A stretch of DNA of 8,731 bases from CAZPWQ01 sp964590495 (GTDB lineage Bacteria > Bacteroidota > Rhodothermia > Balneolales > Balneolaceae), in contig CAZPWQ010000133.1 in NCBI GenBank assembly GCA_964590495.1, positions 1-8,731 on the forward strand, written 5' to 3'. A program made the position numbers and the translations under genes. Each line of letters begins with the position of its first letter. Position 1 is the stretch's first letter. The notes below the pieces were generated by a model. That model was given only the letters and a program-made list of their open reading frames with translations. It was not told where the DNA came from and did not search any database. Below are positions 1 to 6,669 of this stretch, piece after piece.

Positions 1-2052
1 CGTGAGGAAGACGGTATGGGTGACGACAAAATAAAAATACTGGAAGATACTAATGGTGACGGTAAAGCAGATAAAGTGACTGTATTTGCGGATAATCTGA
101 ATATCCCCACCAGCATGACCTTTGTAAATGGTGGTGTTCTGGTTTCTCAGGCACCACATTTCATCTTCCTGAAAGATACTGACGGAGATGACAAAGCTGA
201 TGTTCGCGAGGAAATCATCAGCGGATGGGGAACGTACGATACCCACGCAGGCCCTTCCCATCTGCAATACGGATATGACAACCAAATCTGGGGTTCGGTG
301 GGTTATTCCGGTTTCGAAGGAACTATTAATGATGAAGAATTTAAGTTCCGCCAGGGATTCTATCGTTTTACCACCGATTTTGACGATATTGATTTTGAAT
401 TTCTGACAGCTACCAGTAACAACACATGGGGGCTGGGATTCAATGAGACATTCGACGTTTTCGGTTCCACCGCAAATAATGAACATGCGGTGTACATGGG
501 AATTCCGCGTCGTTACTACCAGGATTTTAACTGGCCTGAAGATTCCGGGCGAGAACAGTATGGTGCCGGCCGTGAAAAGATCGACGGACACTATGCCATG
601 CATCCCATCACACGCAATTATCGTCAGGTGGATGTTTTCGGCGGATTTACCGCTGCCTCGGGTTATCAATTCTATACAGCCCGCCAGTTTCCTGAAGCAT
701 TCTGGAACAGGATTGCTTTTGTGAGCGAACCCACGGGCGGACTTACACATAATGCCATAATTGAAGGAAACGGTGGAGGGTTTGTTGAAAAAGACGGCTG
801 GAACATCTTTGCGAGTTCTGACGAATGGGTCTCACCCGTTCAAGCCAAAGTTGGTCCCGACGGTTCCCTTTGGATTGCCGACTGGTATAATTTTATCATA
901 CAGCATAACCCGACTCCCTCTGAAGAACGCGGTGGCTATGATGCTGAAAACGGGGAAGGAAATGCCCACATCAATCCCAATCGAGATCGAACTCATGGAC
1001 GCATTTATCGCCTCACTTATAAAGGTGGTGAAGAAAGCGAGCCCATGAGTCTGAGCAAAGACGACCCGGATGCTCTTGTGGAAGCACTCGGTAACGACAA
1101 CATGTTTTGGAGACTTACTGCACAGCGCCTGCTGGTTGAACGAGGCGAAACCGACGTGCTTTCCGATCTGTATGATCTTGTTGAAAACAGCGAAGTGGAC
1201 GACCTGGGATTAAACAGTGCAGCACTTCACGCATTGTGGACGATCCACGGACTCGGAGCATTGGACGGCAGTAACGAAGAAGCATTGGATGTTGGCCTTG
1301 GCGCTCTTGAACATTCTGGTGCCGGTGTCCGCAAGGCTGCTGTAAGAGCCCTTCCCAGAACGGATGCAACCAACCAGGCAATTTTAGAGTCCGGTGTACT
1401 TCAGGACGATGATCCGCATACACGTCTTGCAGCCATACTTACAACAATTGAAATGCCTTCCTCCTCTGCAGTTGGAGAAGCTCTTTACACCCTCAGCCAG
1501 GATGAAAGCGTGATGGAAGACAAATGGCTTGCTGAAGCGTTAAAACTTGCGGCCGACAAGCATGAAGATTCGTACAGGGAAGCATCTACCGCCAGCCGGT
1601 CAGGGGCGAATCCTTCTGATGCCCGGGCCCAGACCGCTTCCGCTGATGCGGATGTTCAAACAGTCCAAATCAAAACGGTTATGAATGAGATGGCATTTGA
1701 CGTCACCGAATTCTCGGTTGAGCCGGGTCAAAAGGTGGAAATTATTTTTGAAAATCCTGATTTCATGCAGCATAACCTGCTGATCGTGGAGCCGGGTTCC
1801 AAGGAAAAAGTGGGAAAAGCCGCCGATAAGATGGCTACCACCAGAGATGGTGCAGAAAAGGATTACATTCCCCAGGTTTCGGAGGTTCTGTTTTCAACAC
1901 GACTGATAAATCCGGACGAATCTATTACCCTGAGCTTCACCGCACCGGAGGAACCGGGTGACTATCCGTACCTGTGTACCTTCCCGGGACATTGGCGAAC
2001 CATGCAGGGAACGATGACCGTCAGCGAAAATTCACAAACCGCTAATTTATAA
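1..2052 (+). CDS. Sugar-dehydrogenase-like propeller protein with C-terminal azurin-like copper domain (5' partial)
   Basis: The reading frame is open to the window edge (REEDG before the first Met at base 16), so the start and any signal peptide lie upstream. Residues are counted from base 1. The N-terminal part resembles the glucose/sorbosone-dehydrogenase-like propeller of PVC-type 'membrane-bound dehydrogenase' proteins: Asp-rich calcium-type loops (DTNGDGKAD at about 16-24, DTDGDDKAD at about 59-67), then DWYN...QHNPTP and THGRIYRL near 295-340. An Ala/Leu-rich helical HEAT-like region spans about 355-525, followed by a Ser/Ala-rich linker and a cupredoxin domain (about 555-680). That domain ends in CTFPGH-x3-M with an upstream His; His591, Cys659, His664 and Met668 match azurin's type-1 copper ligands and its Cys+5/+9 spacing. 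The family often carries a CxxCH haem domain instead, and none is visible here. Inference: exported sugar/polyol dehydrogenase passing electrons to copper. The substrate is unknown. It is probably co-transcribed with the isomerase 12 nt downstream. Confidence 0.5.
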   Translation, partial: REEDGMGDDKIKILEDTNGDGKADKVTVFADNLNIPTSMTFVNGGVLVSQAPHFIFLKDTDGDDKADVREEIISGWGTYDTHAGPSHLQYGYDNQIWGSVGYSGFEGTINDEEFKFRQGFYRFTTDFDDIDFEFLTATSNNTWGLGFNETFDVFGSTANNEHAVYMGIPRRYYQDFNWPEDSGREQYGAGREKIDGHYAMHPITRNYRQVDVFGGFTAASGYQFYTARQFPEAFWNRIAFVSEPTGGLTHNAIIEGNGGGFVEKDGWNIFASSDEWVSPVQAKVGPDGSLWIADWYNFIIQHNPTPSEERGGYDAENGEGNAHINPNRDRTHGRIYRLTYKGGEESEPMSLSKDDPDALVEALGNDNMFWRLTAQRLLVERGETDVLSDLYDLVENSEVDDLGLNSAALHALWTIHGLGALDGSNEEALDVGLGALEHSGAGVRKAAVRALPRTDATNQAILESGVLQDDDPHTRLAAILTTIEMPSSSAVGEALYTLSQDESVMEDKWLAEALKLAADKHEDSYREASTASRSGANPSDARAQTASADADVQTVQIKTVMNEMAFDVTEFSVEPGQKVEIIFENPDFMQHNLLIVEPGSKEKVGKAADKMATTRDGAEKDYIPQVSEVLFSTRLINPDESITLSFTAPEEPGDYPYLCTFPGHWRTMQGTMTVSENSQTANL

Positions 2053-2064
2053 ATCGTATCAGTC

Positions 2065-2916
2065 TTGGATATTAAGTTTGGCGTAAGTACGTGGGTTTGG
2101 ACATCACCTTTTAACACTGAATCGATAAATCTTTTCCCAAAAATAAAAAAAATGGGATTTGATGTGGTGGAAATACCGGTAGAAGACCCGGATATTATCG
2201 ACGGTGCTAAAGTAATGGAAGCTCTCGATGAACATGGACTGGAAGCTGTAGTTTGCGGTGCTTTCGGTCCCGGCCGGGATTTCACCAATGAAGATCCGGC
2301 CATACACCAGCAGTGTTTTGATTATATGGATGCTTTGATGGATTTGTGTTCGGTCTGGGATCTAAATTTTGTGGCCGGTCCCATGTATTCAGCGGTAGGA
2401 AAAGCACGGCTGGTTTCTCCCGACCAGAAGAAAAAAGAGTGGGAACTGGCTGTAAAAAATCTACGGAAAGTAGCTAAAAAGGCTGCTGACAAAGGACTGG
2501 AACTGGCTATAGAACCGCTCAACCGTTTCGAGTCTGATCTTATCAACACAACCGCCGATGCCGCACGGCTGGTCAGAGACATCGGTCATCCGGCTGCTAA
2601 AATTATGGTAGACGGTTTCCATATGAGCATTGAGGAAAAAAATCTTGAGGAAGCCATTAAGTTAGCCGGTGATGATCTGATTCATGTGCAAACATCAGAA
2701 AATTATCGCGGCACTCCCGGTACCGGTCAAACCGATTGGACCAGCTTTCAGCGGGGACTTGAAGCAATCAATTATGACGGCATTGTATCTATCGAGAGCT
2801 TTACCTCAGATAACCAGGAGCTGGCTGATGCCGTTTGTATCTGGGGTCCACTGGCCGATAACCAGGACCAGCTGGCCAGCGATGGACTAAAATTCTTGAA
2901 GAAAACCTTTAAATAA
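2065..2916 (+). CDS. Sugar isomerase/epimerase, D-tagatose/D-psicose 3-epimerase type TIM barrel
   Basis: A 283-residue protein of the xylose-isomerase-like TIM-barrel superfamily, with a length typical of ketose 3-epimerases. It starts KFGVSTWVW, the usual first strand of the family, which supports the TTG start at 2065; the next in-frame Met (2152) would remove that strand. Metal-site residues are visible in the expected order: Glu150 and Glu156 (IEPLNRFE), Asp183 and His186 (VDGFHM), His207 with Arg215 (HVQTSENYRG, then TPGTG), and Glu244 (IESF). These correspond to the Mn-binding and catalytic residues of tagatose 3-epimerase. The probable role is cytoplasmic C3 epimerisation or aldose-ketose isomerisation of a free sugar or keto-sugar. 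Hydroxypyruvate isomerase and inosose isomerase are related alternatives. No signal peptide is present. It sits 12 nt after the dehydrogenase gene and 15 nt before the oxidoreductase gene, so one operon is likely. The family call is firm, the substrate is not. Confidence 0.85.
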   Translation: MDIKFGVSTWVWTSPFNTESINLFPKIKKMGFDVVEIPVEDPDIIDGAKVMEALDEHGLEAVVCGAFGPGRDFTNEDPAIHQQCFDYMDALMDLCSVWDLNFVAGPMYSAVGKARLVSPDQKKKEWELAVKNLRKVAKKAADKGLELAIEPLNRFESDLINTTADAARLVRDIGHPAAKIMVDGFHMSIEEKNLEEAIKLAGDDLIHVQTSENYRGTPGTGQTDWTSFQRGLEAINYDGIVSIESFTSDNQELADAVCIWGPLADNQDQLASDGLKFLKKTFK

Positions 2917-2931
2917 AATCTATTATACACT

Positions 2932-4059
2932 ATGTCAGATAAAAAAGTAAACATTGCGATCATTGGACTGGGATTCGGAGCAGAGTTTATTCCGATCTAT
3001 CAGAAACATCCGAATGCCAATATGTATGCTATCTGTCAACGTACCGAATCTGATTTGAATAAGGTCGGGGATGCGTTCGGCATTGACAACCGCTACACCG
3101 AATATGAAGATTTGCTGGCAGATCCCCATGTAGATGCGGTACACATTAATACGCCCATTCAGCTGCATGCCGAACACTCCCTGATGGCCCTCCGCGCCGG
3201 CAAGCATGTATCCTGCACGGTTCCGATGGCTACCAGTATTGAAGACTGCGAAGAGATTGTCAATACGGTAAAAGAAACCGGCCTGAAATATACCATGGCT
3301 GAAACCGTCGTCTACAGCCGGGAATATTTATTTGTGAAGGAACTTTATGAGAAAGGAGAATTGGGCAAAATTCAGTACCTGCAGGCCAGTCACCCGCAGG
3401 ATATGGAAGGGTGGCCGGAATATTGGGAGTATATGAAACCGATGCACTATGCCACACACGTGGTAAGCCCGGTGCTGGGACTCACTGATGCAGAAGCGGA
3501 GTATGTATCCTGTTTCGGGTCCGGGCGGATAAGCGATGATCTGATTGAAAAATCCGGATCCCCCTTTGCCGTCGAAACGTGTCACATCAAGCTTCGTAAT
3601 TCCGATGTTTCGGCACATATTTACCGCTCCCTTTTTGATACGGCGCGGCAGTACCGGGAAAGCTTTGATGCCTACGGCTCCAAAAAATCATTCGAATGGC
3701 CGCTGGTGGAAGGAGAAGATCCGGTAATCCATACAGCTAAAAAACCGGAGCCGGAAATTCCCGAGCGGGTAAAGGTTCCCGATTACGGACATCTGCTGCC
3801 GGAAGAGATCCAGGAATTTACACAGGAAGGGGTTTATGATGCCGATGAGCATGCTCACCTGTCATTCATACAGGGCGGCGGACACGGCGGCTCGCATCCC
3901 CACCTGGCACATGAATTTGTTGACTCCATTGCCAACGACAGAGAACCCTATCCCAATGCCGTGCAGTCTGCCAACTGGACCTGCGTAGGTCTTCTGGCCC
4001 ACGAATCGGCAATGAATGGCGGCGAAATAAAGCAACTGCCGAAGTTTACCCTGACGTAA
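2932..4059 (+). CDS. Gfo/Idh/MocA family NAD(P)-dependent oxidoreductase with atypical active site
   Basis: A 375-residue cytoplasmic protein. The N-terminal Rossmann fold begins VNIAIIGLGFGAEF, with the glycine-rich NAD(P) loop at residues 12-16. VDAVHINTP and HAEHSLMALRAGKHV follow as in the family. The C-terminal alpha/beta domain contains MHYATHVVSPVL, with His172 and His176 in the region that normally supplies substrate-binding or catalytic histidines, and a Gly/His-rich GGGHGGSHPHLAHEFVD segment near the end. The strongly conserved EKP motif reads TVP (Thr96-Val97-Pro98), so the usual catalytic lysine is absent. Known members oxidise or reduce sugar and inositol hydroxyl/keto groups. 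This one probably acts on the same compound as the epimerase 15 nt upstream. A strong terminator follows 27 nt after the stop. ATG start with no clear Shine-Dalgarno sequence. The superfamily is certain; the reaction is not, given the lysine loss. Confidence 0.88.
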   Translation: MSDKKVNIAIIGLGFGAEFIPIYQKHPNANMYAICQRTESDLNKVGDAFGIDNRYTEYEDLLADPHVDAVHINTPIQLHAEHSLMALRAGKHVSCTVPMATSIEDCEEIVNTVKETGLKYTMAETVVYSREYLFVKELYEKGELGKIQYLQASHPQDMEGWPEYWEYMKPMHYATHVVSPVLGLTDAEAEYVSCFGSGRISDDLIEKSGSPFAVETCHIKLRNSDVSAHIYRSLFDTARQYRESFDAYGSKKSFEWPLVEGEDPVIHTAKKPEPEIPERVKVPDYGHLLPEEIQEFTQEGVYDADEHAHLSFIQGGGHGGSHPHLAHEFVDSIANDREPYPNAVQSANWTCVGLLAHESAMNGGEIKQLPKFTLT

Positions 4060-4086
4060 ATTAAGGCTTATATCTGAATTCAACAC

Positions 4087-4130
4087 AAAAGGCTTTCCCG
4101 GTACCTACCGGGAAAGCCTTTTTATTTTAT
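4087..4130 (+). terminator. Rho-independent terminator of the sugar operon
   Basis: A perfect 17-bp inverted repeat (4087-4103 against 4106-4122) runs from AAAAGGCTTTCCCGG to CCGGGAAAGCCTTTT with a 2-nt centre, so in RNA the innermost pairs would open into a small loop. The T-rich run TTTTTATTTTATT follows on the + strand, starting 60 nt after the oxidoreductase stop. The A-run on the other side gives four Ts when read on the minus strand, so it may also stop read-through from the convergent glycerate kinase gene. Confidence 0.93.
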
Positions 4131-4171
4131 TAGCTTAACTTCCGAAAAATGGCAATGCACCAAAAATAAGG

Positions 4172-4269
4172 TGTCATTCCGAATTTATTTCGGAATCTGT
4201 AGCACTCAGCAGCGTAAAAGCTCTTACGGGATTCCCAGCTACAGATCCTGAAACAAGTTCAGGATGACA
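4172..4269. repeat. REP-like pair of inverted hairpins (intergenic palindromic element)
   Basis: Two 32-bp arms (4172-4203 and 4238-4269) are inverted copies matching at 26 of 32 positions; all six differences are transitions. Each arm is also a hairpin by itself: ATTCCGAA/TTCGGAAT around TTTAT (4176-4196) and ATCCTGAA/TTCAGGAT around ACAAG (4245-4265). Each small stem is perfect even where the two arms differ. A 34-bp centre separates them. The outer sequence GTGTCAT/ATGACAC adds one more pair. The layout resembles paired REP/BIME elements. No transposase lies nearby, so any mobility would have to be supplied elsewhere. Confidence 0.75.
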
Positions 4270-4380
4270 CGGTATGGTGCCTTTGGCGAAAATTTAAACA
4301 ACACTGCCCTTTCACCATAATAGACCCTTGAAGAGAATCAACGTGCCGCCGCAGAGCGAACGGCACGAGATTGTTTCGGT

Positions 4381-4408
4381 TCATTGCTCATTGCTCATTG
4401 TTCATTGA
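4381..4408. repeat. Heptanucleotide tandem array (TCATTGN x4)
   Basis: Four consecutive 7-bp units are visible: TCATTGC, TCATTGC, TCATTGT, TCATTGA. They end 8 bp beyond the kinase stop codon. A related TTCATTG occurs once more at 5857-5863 on the other side of the kinase gene. No function is evident. Confidence 0.75.
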
Positions 4409-4416
4409 CACACTGT

Positions 4417-5739
4417 TCACTGAATTAAAACAAGCACTACATCCATCAAATTATTACCTGTGGGACCTGTTTTCAGCAGAGAACCCGCCCGGCTGTGAAA
4501 ATGATAGGAGTCGTTATCCTGAAGATAGCTATCCGGATCCAGATCCTGTACCTTTGCCTGTGTGATTGTCTCCCCATCAACAATCGCTCCCGCAGCATCG
4601 GTAGGGCCGTCTATGCCGTCCGAACCGGCGCTGAGCAGGGTAATCCGGTCATAACCCGATATATCCAGGGCGCTACGCAAGGCCAGTTCCTGGTTACGTC
4701 CGCCTTTGCCATTACCCGTTACATTTACTGTACTTTCCCCGTAATAAACCAGGACTGCCGGAGTGGAAATATCCGCAATACCGTCGGCCACAGCCCTCGC
4801 CATTTGTGTCACCATTTTTGAGACTTCTTTGACGTCCCTGTTATAAGCCTGTTCAGCAATCCAGCCGGTGTACCCGTCCCTTTCCGCGAGCTCCGCTATT
4901 TTCTCTGCCAGTTTTCTTGCAGAGCTGATTACCCGTGCATAATGTTCTTTCAGCGGATCTTCTCCTTTTTTCAGTGTCCCTGCTACTTCCTCCTCAAGTC
5001 CCTTTTCAATGTGTCTGCGAACTGTCTCCGGGACTTTCTTCCATAAATCATACTCCGCCAGTACCTTTCTCGCATCACGAAAACCGGAAGTATCTACGGT
5101 AGTTGGTCCGCTGCCGATTACCGAGAGGTCATCATCCGGCACATCCGATATCACCAGGTCGATGAGCGTAATGGAGGGATCCAGAAAACGCAAAAGCTGC
5201 CCTCCTTTTATCTGTGAACAGTGCTTGCGGACAGTATTGATCTCCCTGATATTGGCGCCTGAATTGTTTAGCAACCGAAAAGTAGTATTAAGATCCTCAA
5301 TTGATATTTCTTCTGCTGGCAAACACATCAGCGAAGATGTCCCTCCGGATATCAATGTCAATACAACAGCATCAGCGGGAATCTGCTTAAAAAAACCGGC
5401 CGCCCGTTTTCCGGCATTAAGACTCCGGCTATCTGGCACCGGATGTGAGCCATATTGTATGTTATCCTGAAACTCTTCAGGTACATCTGCATCAGCGGGA
5501 CAGATTATCAGCAGTTCCTCAACCTCTTTATCAACTATATTCATCAGACCTTTGCTCATCGGAACGGCCGCTTTTCCTACCGCAAGTATGTAGAGAGGAT
5601 GATCATTGATATCGATCTTCCTGTCTGCCACTTCCAACATCCGGCTGTTTCTTCGCACATTTCTTTCTATAATATTCTCCGGCGACAACATTTCTATCGC
5701 CTCCTGAAAAAGATTATTTAAGTATTTTTTGGGATCCAT
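4417..5739 (-). CDS. Glycerate 2-kinase (DUF4147/MOFRL family)
   Basis: A 440-residue cytoplasmic protein of normal length for bacterial class-II glycerate kinases, which phosphorylate D-glycerate with ATP to 2-phosphoglycerate and so feed lower glycolysis. Family motifs appear in order: AVGKAA (53-58), GSHPVPD (97-103), LISGGTSSLM (129-138), VRKHCSQIKGG (170-180), ISDVPDDD...GSGPT (197-212), GGRNQE (346-351), AGSDGIDGPTDAAGA (371-385) and TGPTGNN (424-430). The N-terminal DUF4147 domain covers roughly 5-240 and the C-terminal MOFRL domain roughly 325-435. The ATG at 5739 gives the expected N-terminus; no Shine-Dalgarno sequence is obvious. The gene stands alone, convergent with the sugar operon and divergent from the VOC gene. 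Small departures from the usual motifs (SGGTSS for SGGGSA, NNLMD for TNVND) do not suggest inactivation. A link to the upstream isomerase through hydroxypyruvate or tartronate semialdehyde is possible but speculative. Confidence 0.92.
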   Translation of the reverse strand: MDPKKYLNNLFQEAIEMLSPENIIERNVRRNSRMLEVADRKIDINDHPLYILAVGKAAVPMSKGLMNIVDKEVEELLIICPADADVPEEFQDNIQYGSHPVPDSRSLNAGKRAAGFFKQIPADAVVLTLISGGTSSLMCLPAEEISIEDLNTTFRLLNNSGANIREINTVRKHCSQIKGGQLLRFLDPSITLIDLVISDVPDDDLSVIGSGPTTVDTSGFRDARKVLAEYDLWKKVPETVRRHIEKGLEEEVAGTLKKGEDPLKEHYARVISSARKLAEKIAELAERDGYTGWIAEQAYNRDVKEVSKMVTQMARAVADGIADISTPAVLVYYGESTVNVTGNGKGGRNQELALRSALDISGYDRITLLSAGSDGIDGPTDAAGAIVDGETITQAKVQDLDPDSYLQDNDSYHFHSRAGSLLKTGPTGNNLMDVVLVLIQ

Positions 5740-5826
5740 GAATTAACTTGCTCACGATTGACTTTCCAATTTAGCTGATGACTCATTCCACTTATTCTTA
5801 CATCGAGTGTGGAGAAGACGTTCCTT

Positions 5827-5851
5827 GCTGGATGCCGGATGTCCGGATACC
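5827..5851. repeat. Degenerate 7-bp-period array, inverted relative to 5997-6038
   Basis: Units GCTGGAT, GCCGGAT and then G plus TCCGGAT are visible. The reverse complement begins GGTATCCGG and ends ATCCAGC, closely matching the array beginning GGTATCCGG at 6013. The two are therefore inverted copies of one repeat type about 160 bp apart. Confidence 0.6.
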
Positions 5852-5961
5852 AACAATTCATTGTTTGGGTTTTGACTTCACCAGTTAAAAAAATGCGTTG
5901 AGCTTGTTGGAAGTACTACATAATCTAACAACGCTGGTTTGAGCCTCATCATCCGTTTCAA

Positions 5962-5985
5962 GTTTCAAGCGTGGACGCTTGAAAC
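5962..5985. repeat. Perfect 10-bp stem-loop
   Basis: GTTTCAAGCG (5962-5971) pairs perfectly with CGCTTGAAAC (5976-5985) around a TGGA loop. TTTCAAG also occurs directly upstream (5956-5962). No T-run follows on either strand, so it is unlikely to be an intrinsic terminator. It could be a repeat core, an RNA structure or a protein-binding palindrome. Confidence 0.65.
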
Positions 5986-5996
5986 AGCCAAGAGAT

Positions 5997-6038
5997 TCAA
6001 TATCCAGTATCTGGTATCCGGTATCCAGGATCCAGTAC
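5997..6038. repeat. 7-bp-period tandem array, six degenerate units
   Basis: Consecutive heptamers read TCAATAT, CCAGTAT, CTGGTAT, CCGGTAT, CCAGGAT and CCAGTAC. The period is exact over 42 bp while the units vary at several positions. It lies about 110 bp upstream of the VOC gene. Confidence 0.7.
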
Positions 6039-6149
6039 TTTCCAGGATGAAGTTTAAGTTTAAAAAAGGTATAATTAGCTGCGTTAGGGAAAAAGAATAT
6101 TGTTAATATACTCTCTTTTTCATGTCCATCACAAAAAATCAAATGATTT

Positions 6150-6542
6150 ATGGCAAACTTTAATCCATCAGGAATTAATCACATTACAATCAGGGTCAAC
6201 GATATTGAACGGGCTGAAGAATTTTACGGAAATTTGCTCGGTTTTAAGTTGGTCAGAAAAATGGGCCAGAGTATGGCAGTTTACAGGGTTGGTAATGAAG
6301 ATACTATCGTACTTGTTGAAGCTGAAACCAGCTATGACCCTTCCTCACGCGATTATCGTGTAGATCATTTTGGGTTTTACCTTAATTCAGAGAATGAAGT
6401 CGATGAAATGGCAGAATATTTTCGTGAAAAAGAAGTGTCTATATTGAGTGGGCCGGCAAATCGCAAAAGAGGAAGGTTTCTGTTTATTTCAGATCCGGAT
6501 GGTAATATGATCGAATTCTTCTATGAAGAAAATGAAAAATGA
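6150..6542 (+). CDS. VOC-superfamily metalloprotein (glyoxalase/bleomycin-resistance/dioxygenase fold)
   Basis: A 130-residue single-domain protein made of two beta-alpha-beta-beta-beta repeats. The first begins INHITIRVNDIERAEEFYGNLLGFKLV (9-35) and the second YRVDHFGFYL (69-78), closing with FISDPDGNMIEFFY (112-125). Likely metal ligands are His11, His73 and Glu122, the standard VOC positions. The superfamily includes glyoxalase I, extradiol dioxygenases, methylmalonyl-CoA epimerase and fosfomycin- or bleomycin-resistance proteins, and nothing here picks one. The ending DPDGNMIEF is shared by many uncharacterised members and by FosX/FosA-like proteins. The start at 6150 (ATGGCAAAC) leaves only eight residues before the first strand. 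It is a stand-alone gene; 172 bp and a separate promoter-like site separate it from grpE. No terminator was seen after it. Confidence 0.85.
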   Translation: MANFNPSGINHITIRVNDIERAEEFYGNLLGFKLVRKMGQSMAVYRVGNEDTIVLVEAETSYDPSSRDYRVDHFGFYLNSENEVDEMAEYFREKEVSILSGPANRKRGRFLFISDPDGNMIEFFYEENEK

Positions 6543-6653
6543 TCAGGATACAGGGAAAAGGACTTGTATTAGCGTTTAAATAATTATCCAAAACAGATGC
6601 TTATTCTTTACCAATTCCGTAACTTTGTCAGCCCAAAGATCCAGGAATTCGAG

Positions 6654-6669
6654 TGGCATGCTATTTGCA
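6654..6669 (+). promoter_or_regulatory. Sigma-54 (RpoN) -24/-12 promoter upstream of grpE-dnaJ
   Basis: TGGCATGCTATTTGCA matches the sigma-54 consensus TGGCAYG-N4-TTGCW at every fixed position, with the required spacing between the GG (-24) and GC (-12) elements. Transcription would start near 6679-6680, giving a leader of about 35 nt before the grpE ATG at 6715. No CIRCE inverted repeat and no better sigma-70-type promoter was seen in the 172-bp gap. An enhancer-binding-protein site could not be identified by eye. Confidence 0.65.

Larger units (their letters stand above)
4123..4416. other. Repeat-rich intergenic region between convergent genes
   Basis: This non-coding stretch lies between the sugar-operon terminator and the 3' end of the glycerate kinase gene. 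It holds the REP-like element (4172-4269), a 7-bp stem with a 12-nt loop (CGTGCCG 4342-4348 with CGGCACG 4361-4367) and a short 7-bp tandem array (4381-4408). The small hairpin lies downstream of the kinase on its strand but lacks a clear T-run, so it is a poor intrinsic terminator. No convincing gene or promoter is seen. Confidence 0.7.
5740..6149. other. Repeat-rich divergent intergenic region between kinase and VOC genes
   Basis: About 410 bp without a credible gene. It should contain promoters for both flanking genes, but none is clear. A TATAAT hexamer lies at 6070-6075, about 75 bp before the VOC start, without a recognisable -35 or Bacteroidota -33 partner. The rest holds a degenerate array (5827-5851), a perfect 10-bp stem-loop (5962-5985) and a 7-bp-period array (5997-6038). 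An open frame on the minus strand here is mostly a translation of these repeats. Confidence 0.6.

Noticed and set aside
16..2052. ATG at 16 as the true start of the first gene
   Set aside because: The frame is open upstream to base 1 and the protein begins in the middle of a conserved propeller segment with no signal peptide, so the gene is cut by the window edge.
4342..4367. Intrinsic terminator for the glycerate kinase gene
   Set aside because: The stem is only 7 bp with a 12-nt loop, and no proper T-run follows in the kinase direction.
4371..4565. 64-codon + strand open frame over the kinase 3' end
   Set aside because: It runs through the TCATTG tandem array and then antisense to the well-supported glycerate kinase C-terminus.
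5997..6038. Possible CRISPR-like array
   Set aside because: The units are contiguous 7-mers with no spacers and no cas genes are nearby.
5885..6142. 85-codon open frame on the minus strand upstream of the VOC gene
   Set aside because: Much of it translates the heptamer array (WILDTGYQILDIES) and the stem-loop. It has no recognisable domain, so it reads as repeat DNA rather than a gene.
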